From NCBI GenBank assembly GCA_029218825.1, contig JAQXSC010000075.1, positions 1 to 64,000 on the forward strand: a stretch of 64,000 nucleotides of DNA, written 5' to 3'. The stretch is from Oscillospiraceae bacterium (lineage in GTDB: Bacteria > Bacillota > Clostridia > Oscillospirales > Acutalibacteraceae). Position numbers and translations under genes: made by a program. Position 1 is the first letter of the stretch; the number at the start of each line of letters is the position of its first letter. Below, in pieces: positions 28,597 to 39,451 of the stretch. Under the pieces are notes generated by a model. It was given only the letters and a program-made list of their open reading frames with translations. It ran no database searches and was not told where the DNA came from.

Positions 28597-29379
28597 TTAT
28601 TCATTATTTCCGAATTTTCTGAAACGTTCATAACGGAGGTTTGCAAGTTCATCTCCGTCAACGGCAAGATTTTTTTCAAATGTTCTGCAAATTAGAATTT
28701 TTAAACTTTCGAACATTTTCTTGTCCTCTGCCTTTGGCTGACGCAAAACACGCTCAACTACGCCAAGGTTGAATAAATCCTGTGCAGTCATTTTTAGTTT
28801 TTCTGCGGCTTCAGGAGCCTTTGAACTGTCTTTCCAGAGAATACTTGCGCATCCCTCCGGAGAGATAACGGAATAGACAGAATCCTCCATCATCCAAACT
28901 TCGTCGGCAACTGCAAGAGCAAGAGCGCCACCTGAACCGCCCTCACCGATAAACACGGAAAGCACAGGAGTTTTCAGCGCCATCATTTCCATAAGGTTAG
29001 TGGCGATAGCGTGACCTTGGCCACGTTCCTCTGCACCGATACCGCAGAATGCACCGCTTGTATCAACAAAGCACAAAATAGGACGGTGGAATTTTTCAGC
29101 CTGTTTCATAAGGCGGAGAGCCTTTCTATAGCCCTCAGGGTGAGCCATACCGAAATTTCTGTCCATACGTTCTTTTGTATTTCTGCCCTTTTCAAGACCG
29201 ATAACAGTTACCGGAATATCGTTTAGCATACCGATTCCGCCGATAATAGCCTTATCGTCTGCAAAATTACGGTCGCCGTGGAGTTCCAAAAAACTGTCGC
29301 CGAACAGATTGTTGATATAATCTATAGAGGTCAGTTTGTTAGTGTCACGAGCCGCACAAACCTTGTCATATGCACTCAT
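28597..29379 (-). CDS. accA: Acetyl-CoA carboxylase carboxyltransferase alpha subunit
   Basis: LHGDRNFADDKAIIGGIG, GEGGSGGALALAVADEVWMMEDSVYSVISPEGCASILWKD. Confidence 0.96.
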   Translation of the reverse strand: MSAYDKVCAARDTNKLTSIDYINNLFGDSFLELHGDRNFADDKAIIGGIGMLNDIPVTVIGLEKGRNTKERMDRNFGMAHPEGYRKALRLMKQAEKFHRPILCFVDTSGAFCGIGAEERGQGHAIATNLMEMMALKTPVLSVFIGEGGSGGALALAVADEVWMMEDSVYSVISPEGCASILWKDSSKAPEAAEKLKMTAQDLFNLGVVERVLRQPKAEDKKMFESLKILICRTFEKNLAVDGDELANLRYERFRKFGNNE

Positions 29380-30243
29380 TTACTCCACCTCCCCATAGTT
29401 ATGTATAGCAAGAATATTTTTGATAGTATCCTTTAAATAATGGCGACTTACTACCTTATCTACAAAACCTTTTTCCTGAACAAACTCCGCAGTCTGGAAG
29501 TCACGAGGGAGTTTTTGTCTGATAGTCTGCTCAATTACTCGAGGACCTGCAAAGGCAATTAATGTTTTTGGCTCTGCAAGGATAATATCGCCCTCCATAG
29601 CAAATGAAGCAGTAACGCCTCCGGTTGTAGGGTCGGTTAATACGGTAATATACAGAAGCCCTGCGTCGCTGTGCTTTTTAACTGCGCCGGAAGTTTTTGC
29701 CATTTGCATAAGTGACAAAATACCCTCCTGCATTCTTGCACCGCCTGATGCTGTGCATACAACGATAGGCAGTCTGTTTTCAGTAGCATATTCAAAGGCA
29801 CGTGTTACTTTTTCGCCTGTGACTGTACCCATAGAGCCCATCATAAAGTCAGGATTCATACATACAAGGACAGTTCTTATGTTACCAATATTACAAACAC
29901 CGCTGATTACAGATTCTTTTTCACCGCTTGACATTTTACTTTTTAAAAGTTTTTTGTCATAGTCAGGAAAATCAATTATATTTCTGCTTTCTAAATCAGA
30001 GTCCATTTCCTCAAATGTACCCTTATCGGCTAAAAGTTCAATTCTTTGTCTTCCGTTAAGGCGGAAATGGTAGTTACATTTAAAGCAAACGTGGTCGTTT
30101 TCCTCAACGTCTGTTGACAAAAGCATTGTTCCGCAACTTGGACATTTTACCCACATTTCGTCAGGCACAAAAGGCTGGTTTTCGGTTTTCTCGTCACTGC
30201 CCTCAAGTTCATTTTTAGGTTTTATAAATGCAAATAAATCCAT
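29380..30243 (-). CDS. accD: Acetyl-CoA carboxylase carboxyltransferase beta subunit
   Basis: CPSCGTML...CFKCNYHFRL zinc ribbon; ASGGARMQEGILSLMQMAKT. Confidence 0.96.
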   Translation of the reverse strand: MDLFAFIKPKNELEGSDEKTENQPFVPDEMWVKCPSCGTMLLSTDVEENDHVCFKCNYHFRLNGRQRIELLADKGTFEEMDSDLESRNIIDFPDYDKKLLKSKMSSGEKESVISGVCNIGNIRTVLVCMNPDFMMGSMGTVTGEKVTRAFEYATENRLPIVVCTASGGARMQEGILSLMQMAKTSGAVKKHSDAGLLYITVLTDPTTGGVTASFAMEGDIILAEPKTLIAFAGPRVIEQTIRQKLPRDFQTAEFVQEKGFVDKVVSRHYLKDTIKNILAIHNYGEVE

Positions 30244-30247
30244 TTAA

Positions 30248-31609
30248 TTATCCTCTTTTTTTCTTCTTTTTATTCTTTTCAAAACTTTCCATAAAATCTG
30301 TTGTATATGTTCCGTCAACAAATTCATCTGCCGACAAAATATCAATCATAAGGTCACGGTTGATTTTAATACCCTGAACAGACAACTCGGAAAGCGCCAT
30401 TTTCATTTTGCGGATAGCAAGTTCTCTGCTTCTGCCCTGAACAATTACCTTTCCTACCATTGAATCATAGAAAGGTGGAATTACGTAATCTTGATACAGA
30501 GCAGTATCAAAACGTACAAATGAACCTCCGGGAATATGGAGCCCTGTAACCTTACCGCAACTTGGCATATAGTTATTGTCAGGGTCCTCTGCATTTATAC
30601 GGCACTCAATAGTATTGCCGTGGAAGAACACTTCCTCTTGCTTTTTATTAAGTTCTTTACCTGCCGCAACACGAATCTGCCATTGAACCAAGTCCATACC
30701 GGTTACCATTTCGGTAACGCCGTGTTCTACCTGCAAACGTGTATTCATTTCCATAAAGTAGAAGTTTCCGTCCTTATCGTAAAGGAACTCAACCGTACCG
30801 ACGGAATTGTAGTTTACAGCGTGGGCGGCTTTAATTGCGGCGTCCATCATAGCCTTACGTGTTTCATCTGAAATTGACGGCGAGGGACTTTCCTCAATCA
30901 GTTTCTGATTATGCCTTTGTACGGAGCATTCTCTCTCACCAAGGCAAAGTGCATTTCCGTGCTTATCGCACAGAATCTGCATTTCAATATGTTTAACAGG
31001 CTTTAAAAATTTTTCGATATATAAAGCGCCGTCGCCAAATGCCGACTGAGCCTCTGCGTATGCGCTGTTGTAAGCACTCTCAAATTCTTTCGCGGTTTTT
31101 ACAAGACGTATTCCACGTCCGCCGCCACCGCTTCGAGCCTTTATAAGCAACGGATATCCTACCTTTGCGGCTTCCTCTTTAGCCTGGGTGACGTTATCCA
31201 AAACATCCGTACCCGGAGTTACGGGAACACCTGCGGCACGCATTGTTTTTCTTGCTTTGTCCTTGTCACCAAGGAGAGAAATCATCTCCGAAGTAGGGCC
31301 GATAAATTCTATATTACATTGTTCGCACAGTTGAACAAACTTTGCATTTTCCGACAAAAGTCCGTATCCCGGGTGGATAGCCTGGGCACCGCTTTGAACT
31401 GCAACAGTTAATATAGCGGGCATATTCAGATAACTGTCGGCTACTCTGCTGTCGCCTACACAGTAACTTTCGTCAGCAAGTTGCACGTGCATTGCGTCTT
31501 TGTCAGCCTTTGAATAAATTGCAACTGTGGAAATTCCCATTTCTCTACAGGCACGAATAATACGCACCGCAATCTCTCCACGATTTGCAATAAGGATTTT
31601 ATTAAACAT
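30248..31609 (-). CDS. accC: Biotin carboxylase
   Basis: MFNKILIANRGEIAVRIIRACREMGI; EMNTRLQVEHGVTE. Confidence 0.97.
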   Translation of the reverse strand: MFNKILIANRGEIAVRIIRACREMGISTVAIYSKADKDAMHVQLADESYCVGDSRVADSYLNMPAILTVAVQSGAQAIHPGYGLLSENAKFVQLCEQCNIEFIGPTSEMISLLGDKDKARKTMRAAGVPVTPGTDVLDNVTQAKEEAAKVGYPLLIKARSGGGGRGIRLVKTAKEFESAYNSAYAEAQSAFGDGALYIEKFLKPVKHIEMQILCDKHGNALCLGERECSVQRHNQKLIEESPSPSISDETRKAMMDAAIKAAHAVNYNSVGTVEFLYDKDGNFYFMEMNTRLQVEHGVTEMVTGMDLVQWQIRVAAGKELNKKQEEVFFHGNTIECRINAEDPDNNYMPSCGKVTGLHIPGGSFVRFDTALYQDYVIPPFYDSMVGKVIVQGRSRELAIRKMKMALSELSVQGIKINRDLMIDILSADEFVDGTYTTDFMESFEKNKKKKKRG

Positions 31610-31628
31610 TATGTCACATCCAGTAATA

Positions 31629-32042
31629 TTATTTTATCAGTGCAAAACTGAAATCAGCACTTACACATAACTTTCCGTCCACATATCCCTTGGCACTAAT
31701 AAAATAGAAGTTACCTCTTGAACGAGTAAGTGTGCAGGTGGTTTCTAATGTATCACCGGGCTTTACCATTCCCTTAAACTTTACGTTATCCATTTTTGTA
31801 AAGTAGGGAGTTGCGCCCTGACAACTGTCGGCAAGCATAACACAACTTGACTGTGCCATCATTTCGCAAAGGATAACTCCGGGAACAACAGGGTTTCCGG
31901 GAAAGTGACCCTTTAGGAAAAACTCATCTCCGCTTATTGTATATTTACCGTGAGTGGTGTTTTCGTCGATTTGCTCAGCCTCCTGAACAAGTAACATATG
32001 GTCACGATGTGGTATAATCTTCTTAATTTCTTCCTGATTCAT
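31629..32042 (-). CDS. fabZ: 3-hydroxyacyl-ACP dehydratase
   Basis: IIPHRDHMLLVQ, FFLKGHFPGNPVVPGVILCEMMAQ. Confidence 0.96.
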   Translation of the reverse strand: MNQEEIKKIIPHRDHMLLVQEAEQIDENTTHGKYTISGDEFFLKGHFPGNPVVPGVILCEMMAQSSCVMLADSCQGATPYFTKMDNVKFKGMVKPGDTLETTCTLTRSRGNFYFISAKGYVDGKLCVSADFSFALIK

Positions 32043-32051
32043 AACTGCTCC

Positions 32052-32498
32052 TTAACCGATTCTGAACAACGGCTGTCCGTATTCAACAACGTCGCCGTTC
32101 TTTACTAATACTTCTGTTACCTTACCGCTTTCATCGGCAGTAATCTCATTCATAATTTTCATTGCCTCAATTATGCAAACAACGTCGCCTTTGTTTACAG
32201 TCTGTCCAACGCTTATAAACGGCTTACTGTCAGGATTCGGTGCAGCATAGAATACGCCTACCATTGGGCTGTCTATTGTTTTACCTGTTGATACAACAGG
32301 AGCATTTACTGTTTCCTGAACAGGAGCCTGTGGTACTGCTGTTGATACAGGTGCTGTTACAGGTGTTGCAATCGGCTGTACTGTAGCAGGAGCCTTTTCA
32401 ATACAAACAGAGTTTGTTTTGTCTGACATTTTAATTGTGGTTAAATTATGCTCCTCAAGGAGTGCGATAATCTCTTTTAATTCATCTAAACTATACAT
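32052..32498 (-). CDS. accB: Biotin carboxyl carrier protein
   Basis: EAMKIMNEI biotinylation motif. Confidence 0.96.
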   Translation of the reverse strand: MYSLDELKEIIALLEEHNLTTIKMSDKTNSVCIEKAPATVQPIATPVTAPVSTAVPQAPVQETVNAPVVSTGKTIDSPMVGVFYAAPNPDSKPFISVGQTVNKGDVVCIIEAMKIMNEITADESGKVTEVLVKNGDVVEYGQPLFRIG

Positions 32499-32510
32499 AT
32501 TAATCCTCCG

Positions 32511-33740
32511 TTAAATTTTCTTAAATACAACACAAGCGTCGTGACCGCCAAAGCCTAAGTTAGTTGAAGCCGCAACAGTAATCTCTCTGTCCTTAGCCTG
32601 ACCTAATGTATAGTCAAGGTCGCACTCAGGGTCAACTTCGGTTGTACCGATTGTAGGAGGAATTTTTCCGTCCTTAACTGCAAGTACAGAAACTACAGCC
32701 TCAACAGCACCGGTAGCACCTAACATATGACCTGTCATTGACTTTGTGGAACTTACCGAAATATCATAAGCCTTTTCACCCAATGCGCTCTTAATAGCCA
32801 TTGTTTCTGTTTTATCGTTCATAGGTGTGCTTGTTCCGTGAGCGTTAATATAGATAACGTCATCATCTGTTACGTTACCCTCTTTAAAGGCAATTCTGAT
32901 AGCCTCTGCAAGACCCTCGCCGTCAGGTGACGGAGCAGTAACGTGGTGTGCGTCACAGGTGTTACCGTAGCCTACCATTTCTGCGTAAATCTTTGCACCT
33001 CTTGCCTTTGCGTGTTCGTACTCCTCAAGTATAAGCATACCTGCACCCTCGCCCATAACAAAACCGTTGCGGTTTACGTCAAATGGAATTGACGCCTTTT
33101 TAGGGTCTTCTGTAGTTGAGAGGGCTTTCATATTTGCAAAGCCTGAAATTGTAAGAGGATGCACAACATACTCTGCACCGCCTGTAATAATTGCGTCGGC
33201 ATAGCCGTCCTTTATTGCGTGGAAAGCCTCGCCTACAGCATTTGAACCTGTAGCACAGGCTGAAACAGGAGCAAGTGTAGGGCCTTGTGCATTATATTTA
33301 ATTGCAATCTGTCCGCAGGCGATATTGCCAATCATTTTAGGGATAAAATGAGGGCTTACTTTTCTCGGACCTTTTTCCAGATAAGCCTGAGTATTTTCAA
33401 TAAAAGTAAACAGACCGCCGATACCTGCGCCAACATAAACGCCTAAACGTTTAGGGTCAACTGTACCCTCAAGTCCGCTGTCATTCATAGCCTCAGAAGC
33501 GGCACCTAAAGCGTAAATTGTGTACATATCGGTTTTTCTCAGGTCACGTTTTTCAACTACGGTAGTAGGGTCAAAATCTTTAACCTCTCCTGCATTTTTT
33601 ACAGGCAACTCCTCTGTATCAAATCTTGTAATTTTATCAATACCGCAAACACCCTTCAGCATATTGTCCCACATTGTGGGAACATCATTACCTACAGGAG
33701 TAATTGCGCCAATACCAGTAACTACAACTCTTCTCATCAT
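32511..33740 (-). CDS. fabF: Beta-ketoacyl-ACP synthase II
   Basis: RRVVVTGIGAITPVGND; ACATGSNAVGEAF; NAHGTSTPMND. Confidence 0.97.
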   Translation of the reverse strand: MMRRVVVTGIGAITPVGNDVPTMWDNMLKGVCGIDKITRFDTEELPVKNAGEVKDFDPTTVVEKRDLRKTDMYTIYALGAASEAMNDSGLEGTVDPKRLGVYVGAGIGGLFTFIENTQAYLEKGPRKVSPHFIPKMIGNIACGQIAIKYNAQGPTLAPVSACATGSNAVGEAFHAIKDGYADAIITGGAEYVVHPLTISGFANMKALSTTEDPKKASIPFDVNRNGFVMGEGAGMLILEEYEHAKARGAKIYAEMVGYGNTCDAHHVTAPSPDGEGLAEAIRIAFKEGNVTDDDVIYINAHGTSTPMNDKTETMAIKSALGEKAYDISVSSTKSMTGHMLGATGAVEAVVSVLAVKDGKIPPTIGTTEVDPECDLDYTLGQAKDREITVAASTNLGFGGHDACVVFKKI

Positions 33741-33748
33741 ATTCTCCT

Positions 33749-34483
33749 TTACATTGCAATACCGCCGTCAACACGGATAACTTCGCCTGTAACATACGCA
33801 GCCATATCACTGCACAAGAATTTTACAACATTTGCAACATCTTCAGGCTTACCGCGTCTTTTCATAGGAATAGTAGCGGCAATTTCATCTTTAACCTTAT
33901 CGGATAAAGCCTGTGTCATAGCAGTATCAATATAACCCGGTGCAATAGCATTTACAGTTACATTTCTTGCGGCAAGTTCCTTTGCAACAGATTTTGTAAC
34001 ACCGATAAGACCTGCCTTTGACGCAGAATAGTTAGCCTGTCCTGCGTTACCGTTAAGACCTACAATGGAAGCCATATTTACAATTCTTCCGCTGCGCTGT
34101 TTCATAAACATTTTGTAAGTGTGTTTAATCATATTGAACGCACCCTTTAGGTTTACGGAAATTACTGCGTCAAAATCGCTTTCGTCCATTTTTAACACCA
34201 GGTTATCCTTACAGATACCTGCGTTATTTACAAGAAAATCAATTCTGCCGAAGTCAGCAAGAATCTCGGTAATTACGTTACCGCTTTTCTCAAAATCACT
34301 AACGTCGCAATCGTAAGCCTTTACCTTTACACCCATTGAGCCGATTGACTCCAAAGCCTCTTCCTTTGGACCTAAACCCACAAGGGCAATATCTGCTCCG
34401 TCTTTTGCCAATGTTTCGGCAATAGCCTTACCGATACCGCTGTAACCACCTGTTACTACAGCAACTTTACCTTCAAAATTCAT
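33749..34483 (-). CDS. fabG: 3-oxoacyl-ACP reductase
   Basis: [30 protein letters not shown]; internal Met MNFEGK start preferred. Confidence 0.96.
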   Translation of the reverse strand: MNFEGKVAVVTGGYSGIGKAIAETLAKDGADIALVGLGPKEEALESIGSMGVKVKAYDCDVSDFEKSGNVITEILADFGRIDFLVNNAGICKDNLVLKMDESDFDAVISVNLKGAFNMIKHTYKMFMKQRSGRIVNMASIVGLNGNAGQANYSASKAGLIGVTKSVAKELAARNVTVNAIAPGYIDTAMTQALSDKVKDEIAATIPMKRRGKPEDVANVVKFLCSDMAAYVTGEVIRVDGGIAM

Positions 34484-34519
34484 AATGCTCTCCTTTGTAA
34501 AATCAAAATACAAATTTGT

Positions 34520-35419
34520 TTATTTCAACTGTTCAAGGTCTGCAACATTCTCAACCTTGATAGCCTTTACATTACCGTCTATTCTCTTAACAAGTCCTGT
34601 TAAGGTTTTGCCTACGCCAACCTCGATAAAAGTATCAACGCCGTCACTAACCATATTTTCAACTATTGTCTGCCATTTTACAGGGTTTTCCACCTGTGCT
34701 TTAACAAGAGCCTTGTAATCGCCCTCATAGGGCTTGGCTGTATAGTTTGAATACAGGGGAATGCTCGGCTCGTTAAATTCAACCTTTTCCATATATTCCA
34801 TTAAGCCCTCGGCTGCCTCAGCCATAAAGGGTGAATGGAATGCTCCGCTTACTGCAAGGCGCTTTGCTCTGCCCTTTGCGTTTGAAAAAGCCTCAATCAA
34901 TGCATCAACATTTTCTTCCTTTGTAGCCACAACTGTCTGTGCAGGACTGTTGTAGTTTACAGGATATGTATCCTCAAACTGACTGCAAATCTTTTCAATT
35001 TCATCGGCAGGCAGTTTCATTACTGCAAGCATTGCTCCGGGATTGGCCTTTGCGGCTTTGTCCATAAGTTCTCCGCGTTTGCATACAAGTTTAAAGGCTT
35101 CCTCGTCGCTTAACATACCGCTGAATGCAAGTGCGGCGATTTCTCCCAGAGAAAATCCTGAAACGCAGTCAGCCTTAATTCCCAATTCCTCAACTGCTCT
35201 TGCAACAGCAAGGTCAACGGTAAATACGCAAGGCTGAGTATTTGCTGTTATTGAAAGTTCGGAAATATCACCGTTAAAGCATTGATTGGAAGTATTTGGA
35301 CGAATACTGTCCGCCATATCAAAAACAGCCTTTGCCGCCTTTGAATTTTCACATATTTCCTTGCCCATTCCTGTGTATTGAGCGCCCTGTCCTGAAAAAA
35401 TAAGTGCTATTTTACCCAT
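34520..35419 (-). CDS. fabD: Malonyl-CoA:ACP transacylase
   Basis: FSGQGAQYTGMGKE, GFSLGEIAAL. Confidence 0.96.
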   Translation of the reverse strand: MGKIALIFSGQGAQYTGMGKEICENSKAAKAVFDMADSIRPNTSNQCFNGDISELSITANTQPCVFTVDLAVARAVEELGIKADCVSGFSLGEIAALAFSGMLSDEEAFKLVCKRGELMDKAAKANPGAMLAVMKLPADEIEKICSQFEDTYPVNYNSPAQTVVATKEENVDALIEAFSNAKGRAKRLAVSGAFHSPFMAEAAEGLMEYMEKVEFNEPSIPLYSNYTAKPYEGDYKALVKAQVENPVKWQTIVENMVSDGVDTFIEVGVGKTLTGLVKRIDGNVKAIKVENVADLEQLK

Positions 35420-36357
35420 TTATTTGCACCGCCTAATACCTTTTCAGCCCCAGTGAATAAATCAAGAATAATATCTCTGCAAGGCTCTTCTTTAGTAACC
35501 ATTGAGGCAACCTGTCCTGCAAGAACACAACCGTTCTTAACGTCGCCCTCTCTTGCTGCAAGTCTTAACACGCCTGCGCCCATAGCCTCAAGTTCCTCGT
35601 CGGATACAACAGAGGAGTTATATTCAGCCTTTGTATATTAACGAGTGTAACTGCTCTTGATACATCTTACAGGGTGACCAAGTCTTTTACCTGTTACTAC
35701 TGTGTCAATATCCTTTGCTTTTAAAATCTTGTCCTTATATTCCTGTGCGATAGTACATTCCTCAGCAACAAGAAAACGTGTTCCAACCTGAACACCCACT
35801 GCGCCAAGCATAAAACAAGCCGCAACCTGTCTGCCGTCAGCAATACCGCCTGCAGCAATTACAGGAATGTTAACAGCGTCAACAACCTGGGGAACAAGAG
35901 CCATTGTAGTTAATTCACCAACGTGGCCGCCGCTTTCTCCGCCCTCTGCAATAACTGCAAAAGCACCGAGTTTTTCCATACGTTTTGCAAGTGCTGTTGA
36001 GGGAACTACAGGGATAACCTTTATTCCTGCTTCAAGCCATTTTCCCATATATTTACCCGGATTTCCTGCACCGGTTGTTACAACCTTGATACCTTCCTCA
36101 ATTACCACATCTGCAACCTCATCTGCAAAGGGACTCATCAACATAATATTTACACCGAAAGGCTTGTCGGTCATCTCTTTGCACTTTTTGATTTCGGCTC
36201 TCAGTTGTTCACCGTTAGAGTTCATAGCGGCAATAAGTCCAAGTCCGCCTGCGTTACTTACGGCAGATGCCAAACTTGCGTCTGCAACCCAAGCCATACC
36301 GCCTTGGAAAATCGGATATTCTATTGATAGTTGTTCGTTAATTACAGTAGAAATCAT
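35407..36357 (-). pseudogene. fabK: Enoyl-ACP reductase II interrupted by an in-frame TAA
   Basis: N-terminal part ends ...[13 protein letters not shown] (TAA 35640-35638); same frame continues YTKAEYNSSVVSDEELEAMGAGVLRLAAREGDVKNGCVLAGQVASMVTKEEPCRDIILDLFTGAEKVLGGANKWVK*. Confidence 0.85.
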
Positions 36358-36399
36358 ATGTATCATCCTTTCTTTTGAGGGTAAATCCACAAAAAATAA

Positions 36400-36466
36400 A
36401 TTTACCGCCCAATTAAATACAATAACTGCATTATCTCAATAATTGTACTATATTTGGGCGGTAAAT
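36400..36466. promoter_or_regulatory. Paired 13-bp inverted-repeat operator of the fab operon
   Basis: ATTTACCGCCCAA (36400-36412) and TTGGGCGGTAAAT (36454-36466), perfect inverted copies. Confidence 0.75.
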
Positions 36467-36471
36467 GTCAA
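36442..36471 (-). promoter_or_regulatory. SigA-type promoter of the fab operon
   Basis: Minus strand TTGACA-18 bp-TACAAT. Confidence 0.75.
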
Positions 36472-36520
36472 TGATAAATATACACAAATAGATGTTATTA
36501 ATTGTCAAATTTTAGTAAGA

Positions 36521-36856
36521 TTAACTGCAATAATCTTCAAGTATTCTTCTCAATTCATCCTTGCTGTTTGCGTAAATTCCCTGTTCTAATTTTTCTGCGT
36601 CCTCTCTTGGTAAATTGCTCACCAAAGCGTCGCTTTCCACTATCATTTCACCTGTGTTACAGTCAAAGGCGGAAATCTTCCCTTTGTGACTTTTTACAAC
36701 AAATTTATCCTGTTTTTTTGTTACGTTTTCTACTGTTTTTACTTTAGTGGGTTGCTCAACAGGTGCAGTGCTGTTTTCTGTTGATAACGCAAAAACCGCC
36801 GAAACTGAGAACAATGTATAAATAATTATTCCGGTAATAAGTACAAGTTTTTTCAT
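36521..36856 (-). CDS. Secreted BofC C-terminal-domain-like protein
   Basis: Signal peptide; VVKSHKGKISAFDCNTGEMIVESDALVSNLPREDAEKLEQGIYANSKDELRRILEDYCS. Confidence 0.65.
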   Translation of the reverse strand: MKKLVLITGIIIYTLFSVSAVFALSTENSTAPVEQPTKVKTVENVTKKQDKFVVKSHKGKISAFDCNTGEMIVESDALVSNLPREDAEKLEQGIYANSKDELRRILEDYCS

Positions 36857-37102
36857 ATTCCCTCCACAGAAAAAATAATGGTTTTGTATCTATTGTTTTC
36901 CTTTTTATCGGTAATATTCATACATTTTTATACTTTTTCTGTGTTTTTTTCTATATATTTTGGAAATAAAATATACCGCTAAAGGTTTATTTTTTTCTAT
37001 ATTAATGTTATAATATCAAAGAATAATGTTATATTGCATTATCCGTATTTGTAATTACGTGAAATATCTTTATTAAATTTAGAAGTTAAAGGAGGATTTT
37101 CT

Positions 37103-39418
37103 ATGCGTGAAACCGATATAAGTAAATTTACCGATCGTGATGATGTGAATATTGAAAATCCAAGTCCGGCTAAAAAAATCCTTGGAACTATAGGTCGTTT
37201 TCTGCTTACCGTAGTTTCTGTTTTAGGAGTGGCAATAGTAATCGTTGGGTTATCCTTAACAGTATATCTTGCAGGAATTGCCGCAGAGCCTACAGGAATT
37301 GACTTACGTGCAAAGGAACTGAACCAGACAAGTTTTATATACGTTAAGAATGATTCAGGCGACTTTGAGAAATATCAGTCCCTTTATTCAACCGAAAACC
37401 GAGTTTGGGTAGCATACAATAAAATCCCCGAATATATGGGAGAGGCTGTTATTGCTATTGAGGACAAGCGTTTCAGAGAGCATCGAGGTGTTGACTGGAC
37501 AAGAACAGCAGGCGCTGTGTTCAACCTGGCTTCAGGACAGGCAAGTTACGGTGGTTCAACTCTTACACAACAGTTAATCAAGAACATTACCGACGACAAC
37601 GAGGTTTCCATAAACCGTAAAATCCGTGAGATTTCAAAGGCTTTGAAACTTGAAACGGAATACACCAAAGATGAAATTTTAGAGGCTTACTTAAACGTTG
37701 TAAACTTCGGTAACAACTGTCAGGGCGTACAGGCGGCGGCTAACCTTTACTTCGGCAAAAACATTGATAAATGCTCAATAGCCGAATGTGCCGCTATTGC
37801 AGGTATTACCCAAAACCCAAGTAAATATAATCCTCTTGTTTATCCTGAAAATAACAAAATAAGACGTGAAACCGTTTTATCGGAAATGTTAAATCAGGGA
37901 AAAATCACAGAGGATGAATATAATCAGGCTATGAAAGAATCCGACAAAATGAAATTTGTGGGATTCCAAAAGAACACCTCAAAAAATATTTCAAAGAAAG
38001 TACAAAACTGGTATGTTGACGAACTGTACTTTGACCTTGTTGAAGATTTAGCGCAGTACTACAACATAAGTGAAAAGGCGGCTTCCGATAAGATTTATAC
38101 AGAGGGTCTGAAAATCTACAGCGCTATGGACCTTGACACTCAGGAGTATCTTGAAAGTGCCGCTAAAAACATCAACAAGGCATACGACTACGGCCTACAA
38201 TGTGCCGCTACTATGATTGGTATGGACGGCAGAGTTATTGCAACCTGCGGTTCGTCTGTAGAAAAAAATTCCAACTTACTTTTTGACAGAGCCACAATGT
38301 CGGTTTTACAACCGGGTTCATCAATCAAACCTGTAGTTGTTTACCCATATGCAATCGAAAAGAAACAGTTGTACTACAGTTCCGTTGTAAAGGACGAGCC
38401 TTTACCTAAATATAAGGTTGTAAACGGTCAACTTGTTGCAGGCCCTAACAACTGGTATCGCGGATATAAGGGCAATATGCTTTTACCTGACGCTATTGAG
38501 TGGTCTGCAAACGCAACTGCCGCACAGGTAATGAATATGATTTCCCCTGAAAACGCCTATAATCAGGCTGTTACATTACAGGGCTTTACCCACCTGAAAG
38601 AAGAGGATAAAGTAAATGCCGGCGGACTTTCAATCGGTGGTCTTAACGGCGGTGTTACTGTCAGAGAAATGGCGGCAGCCTTCACATATATGGGCAACAA
38701 TGGTCTTTACTACAAGCCATACACCTACTACTATGTTACAGACTCTGACGACAATATTATTATCGACAACAGAGATACAATTCCAAAGCAGTCCTATTCA
38801 CAGGAAACTGCATATATTATGAACAGACTTCTCCACTACAATATGACATACGGTTCACACACAAATGCCGCTTATGCTCGTATTGACGGTTGGGATATTT
38901 GCGGTAAAACAGGTACTACCGACTACGATAAGGACTGTTGGTTCTGCGGTATAAGTCCTTATGCTTCCCTTGCAGTTTGGACAGGCTTTGACCAGCCGAA
39001 AACTATTACCTATGCAGGTCAGAGAAATTCAACTACAATATTCAAGGACGTTATGTCACATTACCTTGAAAACAAAAAACCTAAAGAATACGTAATGCCT
39101 CCTACGATTATTGAGGCAAACTACAATCCGGGTAACGGATACAGTTACAATGTAGGCAACCCAACACCGGGCAAATATATTGGATATTACACAGAAGATA
39201 ATATGCCAAATAAAACAAATGCCTATGTTGCCGATTATAATGGTTACTACTCTAATCAGGGCGGTTTACAATCCATTACTTCCGCTACCGGCGACGGTGA
39301 AAATCCAAGCGGCGAAACTAATGAAACAGGCAGTGTTGATACTGCACCGTCGGAAACACAGGCTTCTGCAGTTGAAACAACTGCCCCTGCTACTACATTA
39401 GCGCCTGAAACGGAATAA
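37103..39418 (+). CDS. Class A penicillin-binding protein (PBP1A-like)
   Basis: Transglycosylase IEDKRFREHRGVDWTRTAGA, GGSTLTQQLIKN; transpeptidase QPGSSIKPVVVYPYA, KTGTT; Thr/Pro C-terminal tail. Confidence 0.95.
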   Translation: MRETDISKFTDRDDVNIENPSPAKKILGTIGRFLLTVVSVLGVAIVIVGLSLTVYLAGIAAEPTGIDLRAKELNQTSFIYVKNDSGDFEKYQSLYSTENRVWVAYNKIPEYMGEAVIAIEDKRFREHRGVDWTRTAGAVFNLASGQASYGGSTLTQQLIKNITDDNEVSINRKIREISKALKLETEYTKDEILEAYLNVVNFGNNCQGVQAAANLYFGKNIDKCSIAECAAIAGITQNPSKYNPLVYPENNKIRRETVLSEMLNQGKITEDEYNQAMKESDKMKFVGFQKNTSKNISKKVQNWYVDELYFDLVEDLAQYYNISEKAASDKIYTEGLKIYSAMDLDTQEYLESAAKNINKAYDYGLQCAATMIGMDGRVIATCGSSVEKNSNLLFDRATMSVLQPGSSIKPVVVYPYAIEKKQLYYSSVVKDEPLPKYKVVNGQLVAGPNNWYRGYKGNMLLPDAIEWSANATAAQVMNMISPENAYNQAVTLQGFTHLKEEDKVNAGGLSIGGLNGGVTVREMAAAFTYMGNNGLYYKPYTYYYVTDSDDNIIIDNRDTIPKQSYSQETAYIMNRLLHYNMTYGSHTNAAYARIDGWDICGKTGTTDYDKDCWFCGISPYASLAVWTGFDQPKTITYAGQRNSTTIFKDVMSHYLENKKPKEYVMPPTIIEANYNPGNGYSYNVGNPTPGKYIGYYTEDNMPNKTNAYVADYNGYYSNQGGLQSITSATGDGENPSGETNETGSVDTAPSETQASAVETTAPATTLAPETE

Positions 39419-39451
39419 TCATAGTATATTAATTTATGGAGGAATAGATAA

